Assembly: GCA_015501595.1 (NCBI GenBank)
Contig: JADNRX010000019.1
Coordinates: 62,001 to 126,000 of the forward strand
Direction of reading: 5' to 3'
Source: Hymenopellis radicata
Taxonomy: Eukaryota > Basidiomycota > Agaricomycetes > Agaricales > Physalacriaceae
DNA length: 64,000 nucleotides
In this document: positions 59,075 through 64,000 of the stretch, piece by piece
Position numbering within the stretch: the first letter of the stretch is position 1
Layout of the letters: every line of letters starts with the position of its first letter
Notes under the pieces: model-generated
Seen by the model: the letters and a program-made list of their open reading frames with translations, nothing else
Told to the model about the DNA's origin: nothing
Database searches by the model: none
Translations under genes and position numbers: made by a program

Positions 59075-61201
59075 TCACGCCACGACGTCCGCAGAACTGA
59101 AACTGCTTCGCCTGCGTCGCACACTTCTAAGACCGGGTCGGTCAGTCTTGTTCGCGGGAACGACGACAGCCGCGGCGTTGTTCGTCATCCACGCATCGGA
59201 TGAGGAGGCTCCGCCACCTTTCGTCGTCGCATTCGCAACCTCATTCAAAGACGACCCAGGGCGCTTGGACGGTATTAGTGTAGGTAATCGCGAAGGGATG
59301 GGAGACGCCGTCGTCTTGCGGTTTACTGGCGCTGGTACAGGCACAGCCTTCTGACGCACAGCAGCTTTCGCCGCCGTCGTATTCTTCGTCGTCGCCAACC
59401 TGGGTATTTTGTTGGGCGGTTGTTGTTGCCCAGTCGATTTGATGGGAGAGACAGGTGCCCTGGCTACTGGCGCGCCTTTACGGGCTGCTGCCCCAGCAGC
59501 GGTAGACCTTGTCACTCGTGTAGGCCTCTTGTCTGATGATGTGATCTTCGAGGAGGATGCCTGGCCTGCCCTCGACGCGTTGCGAGTAGTCGGTGGCGCG
59601 CCCAAGACAGGAAGCACATCGTCGGCCTCGGCTGCTTCGGAATCGCTCTCTTCTAGAGCCTCCCGAGCCATTCGTTTAGTTCTCGGCGTCTTTCGAGGTT
59701 GGCCCGGAGTAGCGATGGCACGGGCATGGGCGGCGGCAGCAGCGACATGGCGACTGGGAGTGACGGGAGGGTGGGATAAGCTAGGGGGAGGAGTCGTCTC
59801 CATCCTGTTGAACTCTTCATCTGTATCAGCGGGAGGTGTCGCGGGAGCAACAACCGGTGCAGGCTCCGCGCTGGCCATCTGTTGCCGGCGAATGTCGTCT
59901 ACCGCCGCCCATTTGGACCACTCTAGCTGCTTTAGGTACATGTACTGCTGTTGCGGACCAACAACACTCCCGGGGCGCACAATGCGCATGAAGGCGATCG
60001 CTTCATTCGCTGTGAAACCATACTTCCATATCAAGTACGCGCCGATTAGAGTACCAGTTCGTCCTAAGCCGGCTTTGCACTAATTCGATTCCAAGTTAGT
60101 ATGAGGTAGTTAAGACGAATGACAGATGTCTCACATGCACCGCAACGACTCCTCCGGCTTCCACTATCTTGTCAGCCGTGTCAATAAATATTCGCACAAT
60201 TTCGTCTGTCGGATTGGTCCCGTCGTCGAAGTAGAGTTCCATATGATCTACGCCATGGTCCAAGAAGGTTTCGCGGTCGTAAAGCTGTGTGTTGAGACGG
60301 ACTACCAGTTTGATGTTTCGCTTCTCGAAGTAGTCGAGACAGTTAAGGAATGGTGTTGGCAGTTTGCGCTGTAGGGCAAGATTTTTCGTGGGTGGCGCTG
60401 TGGAGTATAGTGTGGACGGCTCCTTCTCCTTCTCTTTCTCCTTTTGCGCCTTTATCCAAGCGGTGTCTACTGGCGAGGCGAAGGCGATAAAGTTGGGTGT
60501 TATCCAGTTCCAATCGCCATGCTCCACCTTTTCATAGAACTCGTAATCGTCTACATCAAATTCGTTCATGTCGCAGAGACCGTTTTGCATGGCTTTCCAG
60601 AGACCCCAGAGACAGTCCTGAATGTTGAGATTGAAGTCAGAGGGACCGCGACCTGCATCCCGGAAAGGCATAAACTCGATTTCTGCGATGGGATGAAAGG
60701 CTTCCCAGGGCGCACGTCGCTGTACGATCATCTGGGAGACAAATTAATTCAAATGATCTCAATTGTCAAGTAGCGGATACAAACCACGTAGAGAGCCATA
60801 AGCAGAGCAGCATTGGCTTTTCGTCGGGGTCATTCGAGGAGTAGAGTACAATTCTGTGCTCCATCAAATCCTTGTCCTGGTTATCGAATGAGTGGCAGGG
60901 CAGGGTGCGATAAACGGGAGCAAACCTCGAGGAGTTCGTGAATAAGAATACACGCCTTGTACACCATGGCGATGTTCAGTGGGCCCCAGTCCTGAAAGAA
61001 GGACAGATAAAGGAGCTGGTCGTCGATGGTAAAGTAGTAGTACGAGGCCAGGTCGTCCGCCGCCGTCGACGGGCCCGCCCTGTTACGCGTCCGTATACGC
61101 GGCCTGTTATCGGAATCATTGCAGTGTTTATTGAGTAGCGCAGGATTGGGGGCAGGGTGGGGGAATGTCGTGAAAAAGAGCCTAGAAAAGCGTTCAAACA
61201 T
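59075..61201 (-). CDS. CDC14: Dual-specificity protein phosphatase Cdc14
   Basis: The N-terminal exons read RLFFTTFPHPAPNPALLNKH, then ADDLASYYYFTIDDQLLYLS with FFQDWGPLNIAMVYKACILI, and DKDLMEHRIVLYSSNDPDEK. The middle has GLWKAMQNGLCDMNEFDVDD, GDWNWITPNFIAFASPVD, and LNCLDYFEKRNIKLVVRLN. The active site is split by an intron: AVH, then CKAGLGRTGTLIGAYLIWKY, giving HCxxGxxR with Cys coded at 60078-60080. A long basic, Ala/Pro/Ser-rich tail follows, with SPIPSRLPTLIPSKRPGSSL. Cdc14 reverses CDK phosphorylation at mitotic exit. Between DPDEK and NAALLMALYV (about 60,815) one base is missing (GG for GGG on the + strand). The start is uncertain: ATG at 61199-61201 is in frame, but the TTTTCTAG after it could be a splice acceptor. 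Confidence 0.9.
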
Positions 61202-62266
61202 AAGTCCAACATAAGCGGCGGCGAATACGGCGAGCACGGACCTTTCCGAGAATTGGCAGAGCGGCTCGCAGGAAATTACCATTATCGTGGCACAGAGACC
61301 GGTGTGTCGCGGAGAGAGAGCGTCGACTGTGGGGGCGAGTGGATGGCGTGGTTCAAACTGCCGCACGACCACGGCCAGGCAGAATAGGAAATTGCCAAAC
61401 ATGGCCAAATAAGGCCACCCCTGAATCAACGGAAACGCGTCGCGTCTCCTGCCGCCACACGACTGCCGATAACGATCGTCAGGGTGAGGCCACGGAAGTA
61501 AATTACATTCAACATGAAAAGCCACAAAAAAGCTCGATTCAACCAGAGCCTGCCATGTCTACAGCATATACAGCCGTTCCTGGAAATCTCCCACATAATT
61601 AAAAGTAACCTTACGGCAGCCAATCAGCACATCAATCTTCATCTTCGCCTTCTCCAAATCTTCTCCGACCTTTACTTTCATCAAAGTCTTGCTGATCATC
61701 TCGGTTCGAGTCCCGTTCGGTACCTGATGTTATCTTACGACGCCATTCACACCTAGCTGTTACAACAATAGCCGCGAGAAATAGTACTAGGGCATTGGGA
61801 TCGTTCGTGGTGCCGCCCAGTAGCTTCGCACCTCAGCAGCACCACGAAAACCGGTGAGCAGCACTACAAGATCCGTCATCGTATGTGTGGTAGGCCTCGA
61901 ACATGTGGCACTGACAGGTTGTCGACGCCTAGGCCCCTTTTCACAGTACCTTTCGTATCTCCCAAGTATCTCCCTCGATTACTAGCAGATCGCGTTCCAG
62001 TTATAGGTCTTTCGTTTCGACGCCCCACTAAATGTGCGTTAGAAAACATTCGATAGTATGTGTAGCCTGAACTAACCAAGCTTCGAAGTTCGCAGTTGTG
62101 ATACCATAATCCAGATCAATGCAGTTTCTCCGTTACGGCGCAGTTTTTAGAATAATGTGGCCCACACTCTAACTGAAGCCTATTAACAAATTCGAATGAC
62201 AAGCCTACTCTGATCAAGAAAGAGTTCGCCTCGAGCTCGCAGTCAAAAACCTACAAATGTTCCCTA
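61202..62266. other. Intergenic between CDC14 and TYR1
   Basis: The left part may hold a first CDC14 exon. The frame continuing upstream from 61201 (SVLAVFAAAYVGLMFERF) is open but not convincing. Nothing else recognised. Confidence 0.4.
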
Positions 62267-63935
62267 TCAATAGTCCTCCTCTTCAACCTTACTCTCCATC
62301 ACCGTCTTGATCATCTCGCTTCCCAATGTGCCCACTTCCGCGAACCGGCTTTCAAAGAATTGTCGCGTCTCATCAAAACGCTTCCGATAGACTTCGAAAT
62401 TCCCAAACTTGACCGCCTGGCTCCAGCCTCGCGCCGCAACTACGAATTCTAGATCATCCGAGCGGTGCCAGGTATCGTAGATCGCAGAGTGTACGGCGGC
62501 GGACAAAAGCGAAGATGAAAGGAAGAGATGTTCCGCGACCCCCAGGAACAGTCTAAACAGTGGCGTCGCGGCTAGGGCGAGATGATGGAATGGTTCGATG
62601 TTCAAATGCGCCCAACAATCCACCATGGCAAGCAGTGACAGGTGTGAGTTCGGTCGGTACCCGGACCTCGATGGTGAGCCGCCATTTGGAGATGGCACTT
62701 GTCCCAGACTAAACCGGTCGAGAATATCCTCTGACAGCAGGATTGGCCGTCTTCTCCTTTGGTCCGACTCCTCGTCTCCGAAAACGATTTTGCGGCCCCA
62801 TTCCACACGGTCCCGTAGCTTTCTTCCGCGCACCTCTGCTTCCGTATCCGAATTGCTCGCTGTGCCAGCTTCAATCATCAATTTGAACAGTTCCGTTGCG
62901 CTCTTCGCGTATTGATTGATCTGTTCTCTTGCCTGTGGATTGAGAATGGCCAGGCCAGCGTAAACGTGCCACGCGTTACTGTAAATTCGTAACGCGAGAT
63001 TCACTTTGACCGTTTCGATTCCGCCGACGTAAAGGCCTTGCTCCCAAGGATAGGACGCAGCTGACGCCCAAGCCGTACCCATACTAGTCCAGAAGATGAG
63101 CACAACTCCTTTGGAATCGCGTCTTGCTTACCTCAGGAAGGCAGCATGGGTGACAGCCTGAGTATTGGCTGTGACGATGTCGTGGTCTTCGTAGGACAGA
63201 TACACGTAGCGCGATCCGAAGCAACGCAGAACATTTTCCACAAATGTCAGAGCGGAATCAGGTGCCCGATGTTTGATGAGTATCTGAAGTTGAGTTATAA
63301 ATGAGTCAGGACGCGTTCTATTATGACTCATACCAATGGCTGGCCGATTGGATTGACGCTAGGACCATGGAGCGAGTGGCACGACACTATGGACGCGTCT
63401 GGTGGCAGATATTTCTCAAATGCGGCTTTTTCTGGAGCCTTGACAGATGTTTGACCAGCAACGATAGCGTTTAATTTCGTAGCTGTAGACATGATGAGAG
63501 AGCACATCAGAGACATGCAAAGGACGTACACGGCCCATACTCTGCAACCACGCGGTCGATGAATTCTGCTTCGACAGAGTAGATTATGAAGTCAGACGAG
63601 CGCGCAACGGCGTGTCCATCCGGAAACACGATGACTCCAGGAACATCTACAGTCATTCTGGTAAATGAAAGTCGCGTGTAGTGACTCGCAGCAGCCCGCA
63701 CCATTGAATCTGGCCTTGAGCTCCTCGTATTTCGACGCCTGATCACAGACGTGGATTCTGTACAAGAATCAGCCAGGGTCCCGATTGACAGCAGAGAGTG
63801 AACATACTTCTTCCAGCCTGCCTGGGACAGGAGCTTGGCATACATGGAGCCCATTAGGCCCATTCCAATCAGTCCTATAGTAGGCTGTTGATCCAGAGGA
63901 TCGTTGGGACTGACATTCGGAGAGGTGTAGATCAT
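62267..63935 (-). CDS. TYR1: Prephenate dehydrogenase (NADP+), tyrosine synthesis
   Basis: ATG at 63933-63935; exon 1 is 63808-63935. The NADP loop is TIGLIGMGLMGSMYAKLLSQ. The next exons give KIHVCDQASKYEELKARFND, VPGVIVFPDGHAVARSSDFI, IYSVEAEFIDRVVAEYGPST, KLNAIVAGQTSVKAPEKAAF, EKYLPPDASIVSCHSLHGPS with VNPIGQPL, and ILIKHRAPDSALTFVENVLR. The last exon (62267-63103) starts within SMGTAWASAASYPWEQGLYV and ends VMESKVEEEDY. The (C/V)HSLHGPxVNxxGQPL motif and GQTSVKxPE are distinctive of the fungal Tyr1 enzyme, which turns prephenate into 4-hydroxyphenylpyruvate. All exon joins keep the frame, including the GT of GTACGT after YGPS. No defect seen. Confidence 0.92.
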
Positions 63936-64000
63936 CTTGATGGAGAAAAGCAGAGCACGGATCTAATAAATTTTGATCTCGAATGAACGGTGGCTGTGTA
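63936..64000. other. TYR1 upstream edge
   Basis: Only 65 bp of promoter side before the window ends. Confidence 0.5.

Noticed and set aside
59409..60083. 224-codon frame on the + strand over CDC14
   Set aside because: It is the reverse of the GC-rich CDC14 tail and shows no domain; CDC14 on the - strand is clear.

Overview
The window is nuclear DNA of a basidiomycete fungus, most likely an agaricomycete (mushroom-forming). The evidence is dense, short (about 45-65 nt) GT-AG introns, single-copy fungal housekeeping genes (ENP1, STI1, CDC14, TYR1, NUP120, UXS1), an RGS regulator of the Thn1/FlbA type, and families typical of Agaricomycetes (DUF6535, DUF6699, F-box and MYND-finger proteins). 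No rRNA, tRNA, CRISPR or bacterial signal was seen.

Left part (1-20 kb): a partial membrane-anchored cytochrome b5/MAPR protein (-), an RGS-DEP protein (-), an uncharacterised coiled-coil protein (+), an alpha/beta hydrolase with a degraded catalytic triad (+), UDP-glucuronate decarboxylase (-), a secreted alpha/beta hydrolase (+), a decayed gene (-), a DUF6699 protein (+) and a DUF6535 membrane protein (-).

Middle (20-36 kb) is the accessory, duplicated part. A P-loop NTPase gene (copy A, -) sits head to head with ENP1 (+), 109 bp apart. It is followed by an atypical SDR/NmrA-like gene (-), an F-box gene (+) and a MYND-finger gene (-). That three-gene block is repeated in tandem at 32.5-35.9 kb, and there all three copies are broken. 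A roughly 0.55 kb segment bounded by short inverted repeats lies in the first unit only.

Right part (36-64 kb): NUP120/Nup160 (+), a Zn2Cys6 transcription factor (-), a 2.6 kb stretch without a recognisable gene, STI1 (+), then two more P-loop NTPase genes in tandem (copies B and C, +), a SAM-dependent methyltransferase (+), CDC14 (-) and TYR1 prephenate dehydrogenase (-).

The most unusual content is the NTPase family. Copies A and C are almost identical over about 3.15 kb, lie in opposite orientation about 30 kb apart, and both span exactly 2903 bp from start to stop. Copy B is an older paralogue. Function is unknown; a Crinkler-type or other NTPase effector is only a guess. A second theme is one-base gaps or gains, mostly in short G or C runs, that break otherwise conserved reading frames (NUP120 twice, CDC14, the methyltransferase, NTPase B, NTPase C twice). 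This looks more like consensus indel error than independent gene death, and it matters for every pseudogene call here.
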